This document shows, piece by piece, positions 1 to 10,199 of a DNA stretch of 64,000 bases. Numbering within the stretch: position 1 is the first letter of the stretch; every line of letters starts with the position of its first letter. Position numbers and translations under genes: made by a program. The stretch is from Azospirillum sp. TSO35-2 (GTDB lineage Bacteria; Pseudomonadota; Alphaproteobacteria; Azospirillales; Azospirillaceae): positions 363,782-427,781 of the forward strand of contig NZ_LGRA01000008.1 in the NCBI RefSeq assembly GCF_003116095.1. Reading direction: 5' to 3'. Below the pieces are notes generated by a model, which was not told the DNA's origin, searched no databases, and was given only the letters and a program-made list of their open reading frames with translations.

Positions 1-21
1 TTAACCGGAGGAAGAGACCCG

Positions 22-2331
22 ATGTCCGGCGATTTCGAAGCGATGGCGCTTGAGTATCACCGCAACCCGCGGCCCGGTAAGCTGGCCGTCGTCGCGACCA
101 AGCCCATGGCCAACCAGCGCGATCTCGCGCTCGCCTACTCGCCGGGCGTGGCCTACGCCTGCACCGCCATCGCCGAGGACACGTCCAAGGCCGCCGAACT
201 GACCGCGCGCGCGAACCTCGTCGCGGTGGTCACCAACGGCACCGCCGTGCTGGGGCTGGGCCACATCGGCCCCTATGCCGCCAAGCCGGTGATGGAGGGC
301 AAGGCCGTCCTCTTCAAGAAATTCGCCGGCATCGACTGCTTCGACATCGAGCTGAACGAACTGGACGTCGACGCGCTGGTCGACACCATCGTCCGGCTGG
401 AGCCGACCTTCGGCGCCATCAACCTGGAAGACATCGCCGCCCCGGCCTGCTTCGAGATCGAGCGCCGCTGCCGCGAGCGGATGAAGATCCCGGTGTTCCA
501 TGACGACCAGCACGGCACCGCCATCGTCGTGGGCGCCGCCGTGCTGAACGGCCTGGCGCTGGTCGGCAAGGACATCTCCAAGGTCAAGGTGGTGTCCACC
601 GGTGGCGGGGCCGCCGGCATCGCCTGCCTCGACCTGATGCTGTCGCTTGGCGTCAAACGCGAGAATGTCTGGCTGGTCGACCGCATCGGCGTGGTCCACA
701 AGGGCCGCAACGAGGAGATGAACGAGTACAAGGACGCCTACGCCCACCACACCGAGGCGCGGGTGCTGTCCGACGTCATCGACGGCGCCGACATCTTCCT
801 CGGCCTGTCCGGCGCCAAGGTGCTGAAGCCGGAACTGCTGTCCCGCATGGCCGACAAGCCGCTGATCCTGGCGCTCGCCAACCCGGAACCGGAGATCATG
901 CCCGATCTGGCCCGGCAGGCGCGACCCGACGCCATCATCGCCACCGGCCGGTCGGACTTCCCGAACCAGGTCAACAACGTGCTGTGCTTCCCCTTCATCT
1001 TCCGCGGCGCGCTCGACGTCGGCGCCACGACGGTGAACGAGGCGATGAAGATCGCGGCGACCCACGCCATGGCCAACCTTGCCCGCGCCGAACCGTCGGA
1101 CGTGGTGGCGGCGGCCTATGTCGGTGAATCGCTGCGCTTCGGTCCCGACTACATCCTGCCCAAGCCGTTCGACCCGCGCCTGATCGTCGAGGTGTCGTCG
1201 GCCGTCGCCAAGGCGGCGATGGAATCCGGCGTCGCCACCCGGCCGATCGCCGATTTCCGCGCCTACCGCGACCAGCTGAACCAGTACGTCATCCGCTCCG
1301 GCCTGTTCATGAAGCCGGTCATCACCAAGGCCAAGACCGCGCCCAAGCGCGTCGTCTACGCCGAGGGCGAGGATCCGCGCGTCATCCGCTGCGCCCAGGT
1401 GGTGGTGGACGACGGCATCGCGCAGCCGGTGCTGCTCGGCCGCCAGGAGGTGATCGAGCGGATCATCGCCGAGATGGGCCTGCGGCTGAAGATCGGCCGC
1501 GACGTCGAGGTGATCGAGATCATCCGCGACCCGCGCTACCACAATTACTCCGAACATTACCGCAAGGCGATGGGCCGGCGCGGCGTGTCGCCCAACCACG
1601 CCGCGAACGTCGTGCGCACCCAACCGACTGTCTTCGGCGCGCTGATGGTTCGCCGCGGCGAGGCCGACGCGCTGGTCTGCGGCACCTCGGGCCGCTTCAA
1701 CGAGCATTGGGGCCACATCCTGGGGCTGATCGGCCTGCGCGAAGGGGTGAAGGTCGCGGCGACGATGAACGCGCTGATCTCGCAGAAGGGTGTCCACTTC
1801 ATCACCGACACCTACGTCAACCCCGACCCCACCGCCGAACAGGTGGCGGAGATCGCCAAGCTGGCATCGGAGGAGGTCAAGCGCTTCGGCATCGAGCCGA
1901 AGGTGGCCTTGCTCTCGCACTCCAACTTCGGCAGCGCCGACACCCCGTCGGCCCGCAAGATGCGCGCCGCCTATTGCTTGGCGTCGGAGGAGATGCCCGA
2001 CCTGGAGATCGACGGCGAAATGCACGCCGACGCCGCCCTGGCCGAGGCGATCCGCAAGGAGGTGCTGCCCGACAGCCGCCTGAAGGGGGAGGCGAACCTG
2101 CTGGTCATGCCGACGCTCGACGCCGCCAACATCGCCTTCAACATGATGAAGATCCTGGGCGAGGCGCAGAATGTCGGTCCGATCCTGCTGGGCGTCGAAC
2201 GGCCGGTCCACATCGTCACCCCGTCGGTGACCACCCGCGGTCTGGTCAACATGACCGCCGTGGCGGTGGTCGATGCCCAGTTGGCCGAGCCGGTGAACGC
2301 CGCGCCGCGCCCGCCGGTGCCGGCGGCCTGA
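22..2331 (+). CDS. maeB: NADP-dependent malic enzyme with C-terminal phosphotransacetylase-like domain
   Basis: Oxidatively decarboxylates malate to pyruvate with NADP, in the cytoplasm, supplying NADPH and pyruvate during growth on organic acids. The 769 residues match the large bacterial MaeB type: malic N-terminal and NAD-binding domains (about 10-420, with DDQHGTA near 161 and the dinucleotide loop TGGGAAG near 193) followed by a phosphate acetyl/butyryltransferase-like domain (about 430-760). In known MaeB proteins that domain is regulatory, sensing acetyl-CoA, rather than a working transferase. The ATG follows a good ribosome binding site (GGAGGAA at 6-12). The gene stands alone; the next gene begins 100 bases downstream after a GC hairpin. 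Confidence 0.95.
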   Translation: MSGDFEAMALEYHRNPRPGKLAVVATKPMANQRDLALAYSPGVAYACTAIAEDTSKAAELTARANLVAVVTNGTAVLGLGHIGPYAAKPVMEGKAVLFKKFAGIDCFDIELNELDVDALVDTIVRLEPTFGAINLEDIAAPACFEIERRCRERMKIPVFHDDQHGTAIVVGAAVLNGLALVGKDISKVKVVSTGGGAAGIACLDLMLSLGVKRENVWLVDRIGVVHKGRNEEMNEYKDAYAHHTEARVLSDVIDGADIFLGLSGAKVLKPELLSRMADKPLILALANPEPEIMPDLARQARPDAIIATGRSDFPNQVNNVLCFPFIFRGALDVGATTVNEAMKIAATHAMANLARAEPSDVVAAAYVGESLRFGPDYILPKPFDPRLIVEVSSAVAKAAMESGVATRPIADFRAYRDQLNQYVIRSGLFMKPVITKAKTAPKRVVYAEGEDPRVIRCAQVVVDDGIAQPVLLGRQEVIERIIAEMGLRLKIGRDVEVIEIIRDPRYHNYSEHYRKAMGRRGVSPNHAANVVRTQPTVFGALMVRRGEADALVCGTSGRFNEHWGHILGLIGLREGVKVAATMNALISQKGVHFITDTYVNPDPTAEQVAEIAKLASEEVKRFGIEPKVALLSHSNFGSADTPSARKMRAAYCLASEEMPDLEIDGEMHADAALAEAIRKEVLPDSRLKGEANLLVMPTLDAANIAFNMMKILGEAQNVGPILLGVERPVHIVTPSVTTRGLVNMTAVAVVDAQLAEPVNAAPRPPVPAA

Positions 2332-2344
2332 CGAGACGGCAACG

Positions 2345-2368
2345 GGAAGGGGGCCCCGGCCCCCTTCC
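2345..2368 (+). terminator. GC-rich hairpin after maeB
   Basis: An almost perfect inverted repeat, GGAAGGGGGCC against GGCCCCCTTCC with a two-base centre, lies 14 bases after the maeB stop. There is no T tract, so if it terminates it is not a classic intrinsic terminator; it may instead protect the mRNA end. Confidence 0.45.
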
Positions 2369-2431
2369 GTCGCGCCTGAAACGTGCTATCCCTACCGGCA
2401 TCAGGTCGGCATCATCGGGGACCGCACGGGC

Positions 2432-4456
2432 ATGAACCGCAACCAGCGCAGAGCGGGCGGCGCGACCGGCAAGGCCGGGACCGCCACCGGCGACGCCGCC
2501 GCCCTGCTGGGCCGGGCGGTGCCGCTGCACCAAGCGGGCCGGCTGGCCGACGCCGAGGCGCTCTACCGCGAAGCCCTGGCCGTCCAGCCGCGCCAGCCCG
2601 ACGCGCTGCATCTGCTGGGCATGATCGCCTGCCAGACCGGCCGTTACGCCGAGGCCGCCGACCTGATCGGGCAGGCGGTGGCAGCGAACCGCAACGTCCC
2701 CGATTACCACGCCAACCTCGCCTTCGCGCTCCAGGCGCTGGGCCGCTCCGCCGAGGCGGAACGCGCGGCCCGCAACGCGCTGCGCCTGCGCAGCCCCTTT
2801 CCCGAAGCCGCCAACACGCTGGGCAATGCCCTGAACGCCCAGGGCAAGGCGGAACCGGCGGCCGACGCCTACCGCGCCGCCCTGCGCGCCCGCCCCGACT
2901 ACGCCGAGGCGGAGGGCAACCTTGGCACCGTCCTGCGCAGCCTCGGCCGGGCGGCGGAGGCGGAACCGCTGCTGCGCCATGCCCTGGCAAGCCAACCCGG
3001 CCTGATCGAGGCGCGCGCCGCGCTCGGCCTTGCCCTGCTCGACCTCGGCCACAGCGACGAGGGCGAGGCGACGTTGCGGGCCGTGCTGGTCCAGCGCCCC
3101 GACCATGCCGGGGCCGCGCTCGCCCTGGCCGGTGCCCGGCAACGCCGCGGCGCCGATGCCATCCCTGCCTATCGCCGCTTCCTGACGCTGGAGCCGGCCG
3201 ACGCGGAGGCCTGGAACGGCTTCGGCCTCGCCTTGCAGGCGGCCGACCGGATCGCCCCGGCGGCCGACGCCTTCGCCCACGCCGTCCGGCTGGCGCCGAC
3301 GATGGCGGAGGCGCTGACCAACCTCGGCACCATCCGCCGCCTGCAGGGCCGGCCGGCCGAGTCCGCCGCGGTGCAGCGCCGGGCGCTCGACCTCCGCCCC
3401 GACTACGCCGCCGCCCACACCAACCTGGGTCTGGCCCTGCAGGATCTGGGCGACGACGCGGCGGCCGAACAGAGCTTCACCCGCGCCCTGGAGTTCGATC
3501 CGGCGCAGGCGCTCGCCCGCTTCAACCGCGCCATCCTGCGCCTGCGGCAGGGCCGGCTGACCGAGGGTTGGGGCGATTACGCCGCCCGCTTCGAGTCCGG
3601 CCGGTTGCGGCCCAAGCGTCCCTTCACCATCCCCGAATGGCAGGGCGACGACCTCGGCGGCCGGCGCCTGCTGCTGTGGGCCGAGCAGGGGCTGGGCGAT
3701 GAGCTGATGTTCGGCGCCCTGCTGCCCCAGGCCATCGCCCGCTTCGGTCCGCTCATCGTCGAGTGCGAGCCACGGCTGGTGTCGCTGATGCAGCGCTCTT
3801 TCCCCGGCATCACCGTGCGCGCGCCGAGCCGGCGGCCGGACGACGCCGACTGCCATCTGCCCTTCGGCTCATTGCCGCGCCTGCTGTGGCCGCGCATCGC
3901 CGACGCCACGGCGCCCGCCGGCTGGCTGCAGCCCGACCCGGCGCGGCGGGCCGACTGGCGCGCGCGGCTGGACGCGCTTGGTCCCGGGCTGGCGGTCGGC
4001 ATCGCCTGGACCAGCCAGCGCATCACCACCGAGCGGCGGGCGTCCTACACCGAGCTTGATGAGTGGGCGCCGCTGTTGCGCAGTCCCGGGCTGCACGCGG
4101 TCAGCCTGCAATATGACGGGCGGGAGGAGGAGATCGCGGCGGTCGAGCAGCGCTTCGGCCTGCGCATCCATCGCTGGAACGATCTCGACCAAAAGGCTGA
4201 TCTGGAAGGAACCGCTGCCCTGATGGCGAACCTGGATCTGGCGGTGACAGTGGCGTCGTCGGCCGGTGAGATGGCCGCCGCGCTGGGGGTGCCGGTGTGG
4301 CGGCTGGGCCGGCCGGACTGGACCCAGCTCGGCACCGCCGTCCGCCCCTGGTTTCCGACCATGCGCTGCGTTCATCCACAGGACGGCGGAGCGGTCGGCG
4401 ATGCCATTTCCGTTGCCTTTCAGCATCTTGTTGATCTTCGTGAAGGTGAAATGTGA
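2432..4456 (+). CDS. FlmG-like TPR protein with C-terminal GT-B glycosyltransferase-like domain
   Basis: The 674 residues hold about ten tetratricopeptide repeats (roughly 15-385, each with the A-x-x-x-G-R/P-D-Y-A-E-A pattern) and a C-terminal domain (about 400-674) resembling glycosyltransferases of the GT-B fold: LLLWAEQGLGDELMFG near 413 and a SSAGEMAAALGVPVW segment near 605, where heptosyltransferase-like families have T-x-x-x-H-x-x-x-A-L-G-x-P. This architecture is that of Caulobacter FlmG, whose TPRs hold flagellin while the GT domain adds pseudaminic acid. PseG further along supports such a role; flagellin as target is inferred, as no flagellin gene is in the window. The stop overlaps the next gene's GTG by four bases, so the two are translationally coupled. 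Confidence 0.75.
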   Translation: MNRNQRRAGGATGKAGTATGDAAALLGRAVPLHQAGRLADAEALYREALAVQPRQPDALHLLGMIACQTGRYAEAADLIGQAVAANRNVPDYHANLAFALQALGRSAEAERAARNALRLRSPFPEAANTLGNALNAQGKAEPAADAYRAALRARPDYAEAEGNLGTVLRSLGRAAEAEPLLRHALASQPGLIEARAALGLALLDLGHSDEGEATLRAVLVQRPDHAGAALALAGARQRRGADAIPAYRRFLTLEPADAEAWNGFGLALQAADRIAPAADAFAHAVRLAPTMAEALTNLGTIRRLQGRPAESAAVQRRALDLRPDYAAAHTNLGLALQDLGDDAAAEQSFTRALEFDPAQALARFNRAILRLRQGRLTEGWGDYAARFESGRLRPKRPFTIPEWQGDDLGGRRLLLWAEQGLGDELMFGALLPQAIARFGPLIVECEPRLVSLMQRSFPGITVRAPSRRPDDADCHLPFGSLPRLLWPRIADATAPAGWLQPDPARRADWRARLDALGPGLAVGIAWTSQRITTERRASYTELDEWAPLLRSPGLHAVSLQYDGREEEIAAVEQRFGLRIHRWNDLDQKADLEGTAALMANLDLAVTVASSAGEMAAALGVPVWRLGRPDWTQLGTAVRPWFPTMRCVHPQDGGAVGDAISVAFQHLVDLREGEM

Positions 4457-7400
4457 ACGGTACCGCTTTGTTCGCCGATGCGCTGCGTCACCATCAGGCC
4501 GGCGATCTCGACTCAGCGGAACCGCTGTACCGTCAGCTGTTGCAGGCCGAACCGAGGCACGCCGACGCCCTCCACCTGCTGGGCGTCCTCATCCATCAGC
4601 GCGGCAATCACTCGCAAGCGCTTGATCTGATTGAGAAGGCGGTGGAGACCTCGCCCCAGGTGGCGGATTATCACGCCAACCTTGGCATCGTGCTGCAACG
4701 GCTCGGTCGGTTGGAGGCGGCGGCCGCCGCACAGCGCTGCGCGCTCGACCGCGACCCGCAGCATGTCGGCGCCCACTTCAACCTCGGTCTGGTGCTGGCC
4801 GGACTGGGCCGGCTCAGCGACGCTGCTCACCATTATGGCGAGGCCGCACGCCTGTCGCCCGGGTTGGCCGACGCGCATCTCAACCTAGGCGCCGCGTTGC
4901 AGGGGCTCGGCCGCGCCGAAGAGGCGCTGGCGGCGCACGCCAAGGCGGCGGCGCTTCTGCCGGGCGACCCGCGGCCCTGGACCAACCTTGCGGTCAGCCT
5001 GCGCCATCTCGGTCGGCTGGACGAGGCCGCCGAGGCGCTGCGGACGGCCCTGGAACTGGGGGGGGCCGACACCGGCCAAGCGACCGACCTCGCCAGCCTG
5101 TCGGCACTGGCCGCCGCCCTGCACGCCGCCGGGCGGATCACCCAGGCCGCGGAACGCTACGCCGACGCCCTGCGCCTCGATCCTGGCGATGCATTCTGTC
5201 TCAATGGCTTGGGACTGTGCTTTAAGGCAATGGGTCAGCTTGAGGACGCCGCCACCTGCTTCGACGCGGTCATCGCCCAGCAACCCGACCATGCCGAGGC
5301 GCTGGACAATCTCGGCACCATTCGCAACGCCCAGGGCCGCTTCGCCGAGGCCGAAGCGCTGCACCGCGAGGCCGTCCGCCATCGCCCCGACTTCGCCGGT
5401 GCCTGGAACAACCTCGGCAACGCCCGTCACGCCGCCGGACGGACCGACGCCGCGTGGCCGGCGTGGCGGCTGGCGCTGGCGCTCAATCCGGCGCTGGCGG
5501 AAGCGCACAGCAACCTCGGCAACGCCCTGCGCAACATCGAACGCTTTCCGGACGCCGAGCGCGCGCAGAACCGCTCCATCCGGCTGGCGCCGCTGGAGGC
5601 GATGCCGCGCAACAACCTGGGTCAACTGCGCCAGGGCCGGCACGATCACGTCGGCGCGGCGGCCTGCTACCGCAGCGCGCTGGCGCTCGACCCCGGCTAT
5701 GGCGAGGCCTGGAGCAACCTTGGGCTGGCGCGCCAGCGGCTGGGGGATGCGGCGGGGGCGGAGTGCTGCTACGACCGCGCGCTGCTCCTGCGGCCCGACC
5801 TGTCGCTGTCCCATTTCAACAAGGGCCTGCTGCGGCTGGAGGCCGGCGACCTCGATGGCGGCTGGCCGGGCTATGCCTGGCGGTTCGGTTCGGGTCAGGT
5901 CGGGCAGGGCCGGCAGCCGCGCGCCCAGGCGTGGCGGGGCGAGGATCCGACCGGGCGGCGGCTGATGATCTGGGGCGAACAGGGGGTGGGCGACACCATC
6001 CTGTTCGCCTCCCTCTGCCAGGAGCTGGCGGGCCGCGCCCATTCCACCATCGTCGAGGTCGACCACCGGCTGGTGCCGCTGTTCGCCCGCTCGCTGCCCG
6101 GCCTGCGCGTGCGGGCCCAGGCGGTGGACGGGCAGGGCCGCGAGACGATGGCGATCGCCGACTATGACCGCCATGTCCCGATGGGCTCGCTGCCCCGCGT
6201 GCTGCGCCGCCGGCTCGCCGACTTCCCGCCGCGCCCGGCGTGGCTGGTGCCGGATCCGGCGCGGGTCGAGGACTGGCGCGCCCGGCTGGCGGCGCTGGGG
6301 CCGGGCCTGCGCGTCGGCATCGGCTGGCGCAGCCAGATGATGACGGCGGAGCGCAGCGTCGCCTACCTGCCGCTCGACGACTGGGGCCCGCTGTTCGCGC
6401 TGCCCGGCGTCCAGTGGGTGGTGCTGCAATACGGCGACTGCGAGGCGGAGATCCGGGAGGCGGAGCAGCGCTTCGGCGTCTCCCTGCACCGCTGGGACGA
6501 TCTGGACCGCAAGGACGACTTCGACGGCGTCGCGGCGCTGATCGCCACGCTGGATCTGGTCGTCTCGCCCGCCATGTCGGTCGGCGAGCTGGCGGGCGCG
6601 CTGGGTGCGCCGGTCTGGCGCTTCGGCACCCGCGACTGGACGCAACTCGGCGCCGCGGTGCGGCCCTGGTACCCGGCGATGCGCCTGTTCCAGCCGCGCC
6701 CGGGCGAAGCGCTGTCCACAGCGCTGGACCAGATGGCTATGGCGCTGAAGGCGCTCCGCCCCCGTTCTGAGGCCCTCTCCCCCCCGGGGAGAGGGTTGGG
6801 TGAGGGGGCGCCGCAGCGGAGCGTTCCCCAGGAGTCAGCGGTGATGCCCCCGTCGCCGCCCGCTCCACGTCCTGCGTCCCCCTCACCCAGCCCTCTCCCC
6901 GCTTTCAGCGGACCGGAGGTCCGCCTGTCGCGTCAGCGCAAACTCGGTTTGCGCGAGAGCGGGGGGGAGAGGGTATCCGCTCGGAGGGAGAGGGTATCCG
7001 CGGCAGGAAAGACGGCGGCCCTCAAGACGGACACCGCCGCATGGCTGGCCGAGGGGCTGCGGCATCATCAAGCGGGCCGGCTGACGGAGGCCGAAGCCTG
7101 TTACCGCGGCGCCCTCGCCGCTGACGGCGGGCATGCCGACGCGCTTCACCTGCTGGGCGTCGCCGCCCACCAGCAGGGGCGCGACGCCGAGGCGGAACGC
7201 CTGATCCGCGACGCCATCAGCCGGCGCGGCGGCGTCCCGGAGTATCACGGCAACCTCGGCTCGGTGCTGCAGGCGCTGGGCCGCACCGCCGAAGCGGTCG
7301 GTGCCTATGAGACGGCGCTGGCGTTGCGCGCCGCCTACCCCGACGCGCTCAACAATCTGGGCAGCGCCCTGCAGGCGCTCGGCCGCCTGCCGGAGGCGGA

Positions 7401-9390
7401 AGCGCGCTACCGCGCGGCGCTGGCGCAGCGGCCGGGCTATCCGCAGGCGCTCGCCAACCTCGGCACCGTCCTGCGCGCCATGGGCCGGCGGGCCGAGGCG
7501 CTGGACTGCCTGAACGCGGCGGTGGCTGGCGACGGCACCGCCATCGACGCCCGCGTCGCCCTCGGCGCAACCCTGAACGACCTCGGCCGGGCCGCGGAAG
7601 CGGAAGCCCAGTACCGCGCCGCCCTGGCGCTCGACGACCGCGATGCCGAGGCGGCCGGCGGGCTCGGCGCCGCGCTGTACCAGCAGGGGCGGATGGCGGA
7701 GGCGGCGGACGCCCTGGAACGGGCGGTGGCGCTGGGCGGCGGGCGGGCGGCGACGCACGACCTGCTGGCGCTGGCCCGCCGCGCCACTGGCGACCTCGAC
7801 GCGGCCGGCCGCCATCACCGCGCCGCCGTCGCGACGGAGCCCGGGCGCGCCACCAGCTGGACCAACGGCGGCGTGACGCTGGTCCGGCTCGGCCGGCCGG
7901 GCGCGGCGGCCGAGTGGCATCGGCGGGCGGTCGCGCTGAGCCCGGCCTTCGTTGAGGCGCTGAACAACCTGGGCGTCGCCACGCAGGCGACCGGCCCGGC
8001 CGACGCGGCGGTGACGCTGCACCGCCGCGCGCTGCGGCTGCGCCCGGACACGGCGGAAAGCTGGGGCAACCTGGGGGCGGCGCTGCTGGCCGGCCAGCGC
8101 TTCCCGGAAGCTGAAGCCGCCTGCGCCCGTGCGCTGGCGTTGACACCGGCGCTGGCCGGGGCGCTGACCACCGGCGGGGCGGCGTTGAAGGGGCAGGGGC
8201 GCTTCGCCGAGGCGGTGGCCCGCAGCCGGCGGGCGCTGCGCGTCGCCGCCGCGGCGCCGAAGGGCTGGTCGAACCTGGGCACCGCGCTGGCCGGCCTGTC
8301 GCAGTGGGACGCGGCGCTGCACGCCCACCGGCGCGCCCTGGCGCTCGCCCCCGGCCTGTCGGACGCGCAGCTCAACCTTGGACACGCGCTGCAGGTTCTG
8401 GGCGACCGGAGGGCAGCGCGGCGCTGCGCGGAACGGGCGTTGCGCCTGTCGCCCGGCCGGGCCGACGCCCGCATGAACCGGGCGCTGCTGCGGCTGGCCG
8501 ACGGCGATCTGGCGGGCGGCTGGCGCGACTACGCCCACCGCTTCGCCAGCGCCGACGCGACCCGCCGCCGCTTCGCCATCCCGGAATGGCAGGGCGAGGA
8601 TCCGGCCGGCCAGCGCTTGCTGGTGTGGGGGGAGCAGGGGCTGGGCGACGAAATCCTGTTCGGCAGCGCCCTGCCCGACCTGATCGCCAAGGCCGGGCGG
8701 GTGGTGGTCGAGTGCGACCGCCGTCTGGTCGGGCTGTTCGCCCGCGCCCTGCCCGGAGCGGTGGTGCGGGCGCCGACCGACGATCCGCGCGACGCCGACC
8801 GGCACGCACCGATGGGCGCCGTCGCCGCATGGCTGCGCCCGGTCTTGAGCGGCTTTTCCGGTGCCGCCCCCTTCCTGGCGGCCGACGCCGGGCGGACCGC
8901 AAGCTGGCGCGGCCGGCTCGCCGCGCTCGGCCCCGGCCTGCGGGTCGGAGTCTGCTGGCGCAGCAGCCGGATCACGGCCGAACGCGCCGGCGCCTACAGC
9001 CGGATCGACCAGTGGGGCCCGGTCTTCGCGGTGCCGGGGGTGAGTTTCGTCAACCTGCAATACGACGACTGCACCGCCGAGCGGGAAGAGGCGTTGCAGC
9101 GCTTCGGCACCGTGCTGCACCAGTGGCCCGACCTCGACCTGCGCAACGATCTGGAGGGGGTGGCGGCGCTGATCGCCGGCCTCGACCTTGTCATCACGGC
9201 GCCGACGGCGGTGGGGGAACTGGCGGCGGCGCTGGGGACGCCGGTCTGGCGGATGAGCGGGGCGGATGACTGGTCGGCGCTCGGCACCGCGGTGCGGCCC
9301 TGGTTCCCGGCGATGGCGCTGGTCGGCGACCCGCGGGGCCACGACGTGGCGCTGGCCCACGTGGCGCAGCGCCTGCGGCGTCTGGCGTAA
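4453..9390 (+). CDS. Double-unit TPR/glycosyltransferase protein (two FlmG-like units fused)
   Basis: One uninterrupted frame of 1645 residues. Unit A (about 1-765) has TPRs followed by a GT-B-like domain from about 495 (WGEQGVGDTILFAS; SVGELAGALGAPVW near 704). Unit B (about 857-1645) repeats the plan, with a GT domain from about 1380 (WGEQGLGDEILFGS; AVGELAAALGTPVW near 1581). Both units open with the same motif, A-x-x-L-R-H-H-Q-A-G-x-L, and resemble the preceding gene, so this is a three-unit paralogous array. The units are joined by a Pro/Arg/Ser-rich linker (about 772-856) encoded by palindromic repeat DNA. Start is GTG at 4453, overlapping the upstream stop. Alternative: two genes, the second starting at ATG 6844 in the same frame. 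Probable role: protein glycosylation. Confidence 0.75.
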   Translation: MNGTALFADALRHHQAGDLDSAEPLYRQLLQAEPRHADALHLLGVLIHQRGNHSQALDLIEKAVETSPQVADYHANLGIVLQRLGRLEAAAAAQRCALDRDPQHVGAHFNLGLVLAGLGRLSDAAHHYGEAARLSPGLADAHLNLGAALQGLGRAEEALAAHAKAAALLPGDPRPWTNLAVSLRHLGRLDEAAEALRTALELGGADTGQATDLASLSALAAALHAAGRITQAAERYADALRLDPGDAFCLNGLGLCFKAMGQLEDAATCFDAVIAQQPDHAEALDNLGTIRNAQGRFAEAEALHREAVRHRPDFAGAWNNLGNARHAAGRTDAAWPAWRLALALNPALAEAHSNLGNALRNIERFPDAERAQNRSIRLAPLEAMPRNNLGQLRQGRHDHVGAAACYRSALALDPGYGEAWSNLGLARQRLGDAAGAECCYDRALLLRPDLSLSHFNKGLLRLEAGDLDGGWPGYAWRFGSGQVGQGRQPRAQAWRGEDPTGRRLMIWGEQGVGDTILFASLCQELAGRAHSTIVEVDHRLVPLFARSLPGLRVRAQAVDGQGRETMAIADYDRHVPMGSLPRVLRRRLADFPPRPAWLVPDPARVEDWRARLAALGPGLRVGIGWRSQMMTAERSVAYLPLDDWGPLFALPGVQWVVLQYGDCEAEIREAEQRFGVSLHRWDDLDRKDDFDGVAALIATLDLVVSPAMSVGELAGALGAPVWRFGTRDWTQLGAAVRPWYPAMRLFQPRPGEALSTALDQMAMALKALRPRSEALSPPGRGLGEGAPQRSVPQESAVMPPSPPAPRPASPSPSPLPAFSGPEVRLSRQRKLGLRESGGERVSARRERVSAAGKTAALKTDTAAWLAEGLRHHQAGRLTEAEACYRGALAADGGHADALHLLGVAAHQQGRDAEAERLIRDAISRRGGVPEYHGNLGSVLQALGRTAEAVGAYETALALRAAYPDALNNLGSALQALGRLPEAEARYRAALAQRPGYPQALANLGTVLRAMGRRAEALDCLNAAVAGDGTAIDARVALGATLNDLGRAAEAEAQYRAALALDDRDAEAAGGLGAALYQQGRMAEAADALERAVALGGGRAATHDLLALARRATGDLDAAGRHHRAAVATEPGRATSWTNGGVTLVRLGRPGAAAEWHRRAVALSPAFVEALNNLGVATQATGPADAAVTLHRRALRLRPDTAESWGNLGAALLAGQRFPEAEAACARALALTPALAGALTTGGAALKGQGRFAEAVARSRRALRVAAAAPKGWSNLGTALAGLSQWDAALHAHRRALALAPGLSDAQLNLGHALQVLGDRRAARRCAERALRLSPGRADARMNRALLRLADGDLAGGWRDYAHRFASADATRRRFAIPEWQGEDPAGQRLLVWGEQGLGDEILFGSALPDLIAKAGRVVVECDRRLVGLFARALPGAVVRAPTDDPRDADRHAPMGAVAAWLRPVLSGFSGAAPFLAADAGRTASWRGRLAALGPGLRVGVCWRSSRITAERAGAYSRIDQWGPVFAVPGVSFVNLQYDDCTAEREEALQRFGTVLHQWPDLDLRNDLEGVAALIAGLDLVITAPTAVGELAAALGTPVWRMSGADDWSALGTAVRPWFPAMALVGDPRGHDVALAHVAQRLRRLA
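6772..7001. repeat. Palindromic intergenic-type repeat element inside a coding frame
   Basis: Several nested structures: long inverted arms 6786-6808 and 6878-6900 (23 bases, one mismatch, GGGGAGAGGGTTGGGTGAGGGGG type); hairpin 6908-6924 (GCGGACC/GGTCCGC); hairpin 6936-6954 (GCGCAAAC/GTTTGCGC); and a direct repeat of GGGAGAGGGTATCCGC at 6965-6980 and 6986-7001. Sequences of the CCCTCTCCCC...GGGTGAGGG kind are usually intergenic in high-GC proteobacteria. Here the element is in frame and encodes the linker of the 1645-residue protein. Confidence 0.8.
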
Positions 9391-9470
9391 AAGCGGTGGA
9401 CCACCGCCGATGGCCACCGTAGCGTAGAGGGGAAGCCGGCGGCCGGGCGCCGAAATCGAGGGAGGGGACC

Positions 9471-10199
9471 ATGTCGGACAGCCTGTCCAGCGTGAACCGC
9501 ATGGTGTCGGACCTCAACGCGTCGCTGACCAAGGCCATCGCCGGCGCCAAGGCCAAACAGGCGGCGGCCCCGGCCGCCTCCGGCGGTCCGACGGGCGAGG
9601 TGACCGACTACCAGAAGACGGTGCGCAAGGCGGGGTCGGACAGCCGGATGTTCGCGACCGACATCGGCGTGCTGTCCAAGGGCGTGTCGCGCCTGAACGT
9701 GGTCAGCACGCTGGCGGCCAACGACACCGTCGATTTCTACAAGTTCCGCGTCACCACCAGGGGCGAGGCGACAATCGGGCAGATCGGCGACCAGGGCGTC
9801 CGCGTCCAGTTGATGAGCAAGACCGGCGCGGTCGTGGCCGACAGCGAGAAGACCGCCGGCACCGCCTATCAATCCTTCCGCGACCTCCAGCGTGGGCGGC
9901 TGACCATCGACCGCGGCGACTACACGCTGCGGGTCAGCCGCGACAAGGACCAATCGGGCAAGGACCAGCCGGGCAAGGATCCGAAGAATTACGCCGTCCA
10001 GGTCAGCATGGGCGGCTATTCGAAGGATTACGACACCATCGCCAAGGAACCCCGTAAGGGTGACAGCCCATTCCAGATGACGGACCAGCAGCAGGTGATG
10101 CTGGCCGGCCTGAACGCCGCCATCGGTGGCCTGAACGCCATCCGCAGCGGTCAGACCGGCACGCAAAAGCTCGCGGCCAGCCTGGATCTGCGCGCCTGA
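9471..10199 (+). CDS. Hypothetical protein with PPC-like beta-sandwich region
   Basis: I do not recognise a named family for the whole 242 residues. The first 60 residues are Ala/Lys/Ser-rich and look flexible. Residues about 70-190 read like a bacterial pre-peptidase C-terminal (PPC)-type beta domain: a segment in which something is 'not disturbed' (ANDTVDFYKFRV), then VQLMSKTGAVVADSEK, and a closing GDYTLRVSRDKD. The tail (about 205-242) is helical. There is no signal peptide, so the protein is cytoplasmic or exported by a non-Sec route. The ATG at 9471 follows a GGGAGGGGA ribosome site. It sits between the TPR glycosyltransferases and sugar genes, so a surface or flagellar role is possible but unproven. 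Confidence 0.6.
   Translation: MSDSLSSVNRMVSDLNASLTKAIAGAKAKQAAAPAASGGPTGEVTDYQKTVRKAGSDSRMFATDIGVLSKGVSRLNVVSTLAANDTVDFYKFRVTTRGEATIGQIGDQGVRVQLMSKTGAVVADSEKTAGTAYQSFRDLQRGRLTIDRGDYTLRVSRDKDQSGKDQPGKDPKNYAVQVSMGGYSKDYDTIAKEPRKGDSPFQMTDQQQVMLAGLNAAIGGLNAIRSGQTGTQKLAASLDLRA

Noticed and set aside
1..2211. Long reverse-strand open frame opposite maeB
   Set aside because: High-G/C coding DNA leaves the antisense frame open; its composition (runs of His, Gln, Arg, Ala) has no family pattern and maeB explains the region. The same applies to the large antisense frames at 6883-9417, 16326-18092, 27722-29236, 35875-38346, 38603-40534, 40693-42453, 49122-51668, 55965-58016, 60355-62139 and 62207-63853.
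6844..9390. Splitting the 1645-residue ORF into two genes
   Set aside because: The frame is continuous with no stop between units, and there is no clear ribosome site before ATG 6844, so I keep one gene while flagging the possibility.
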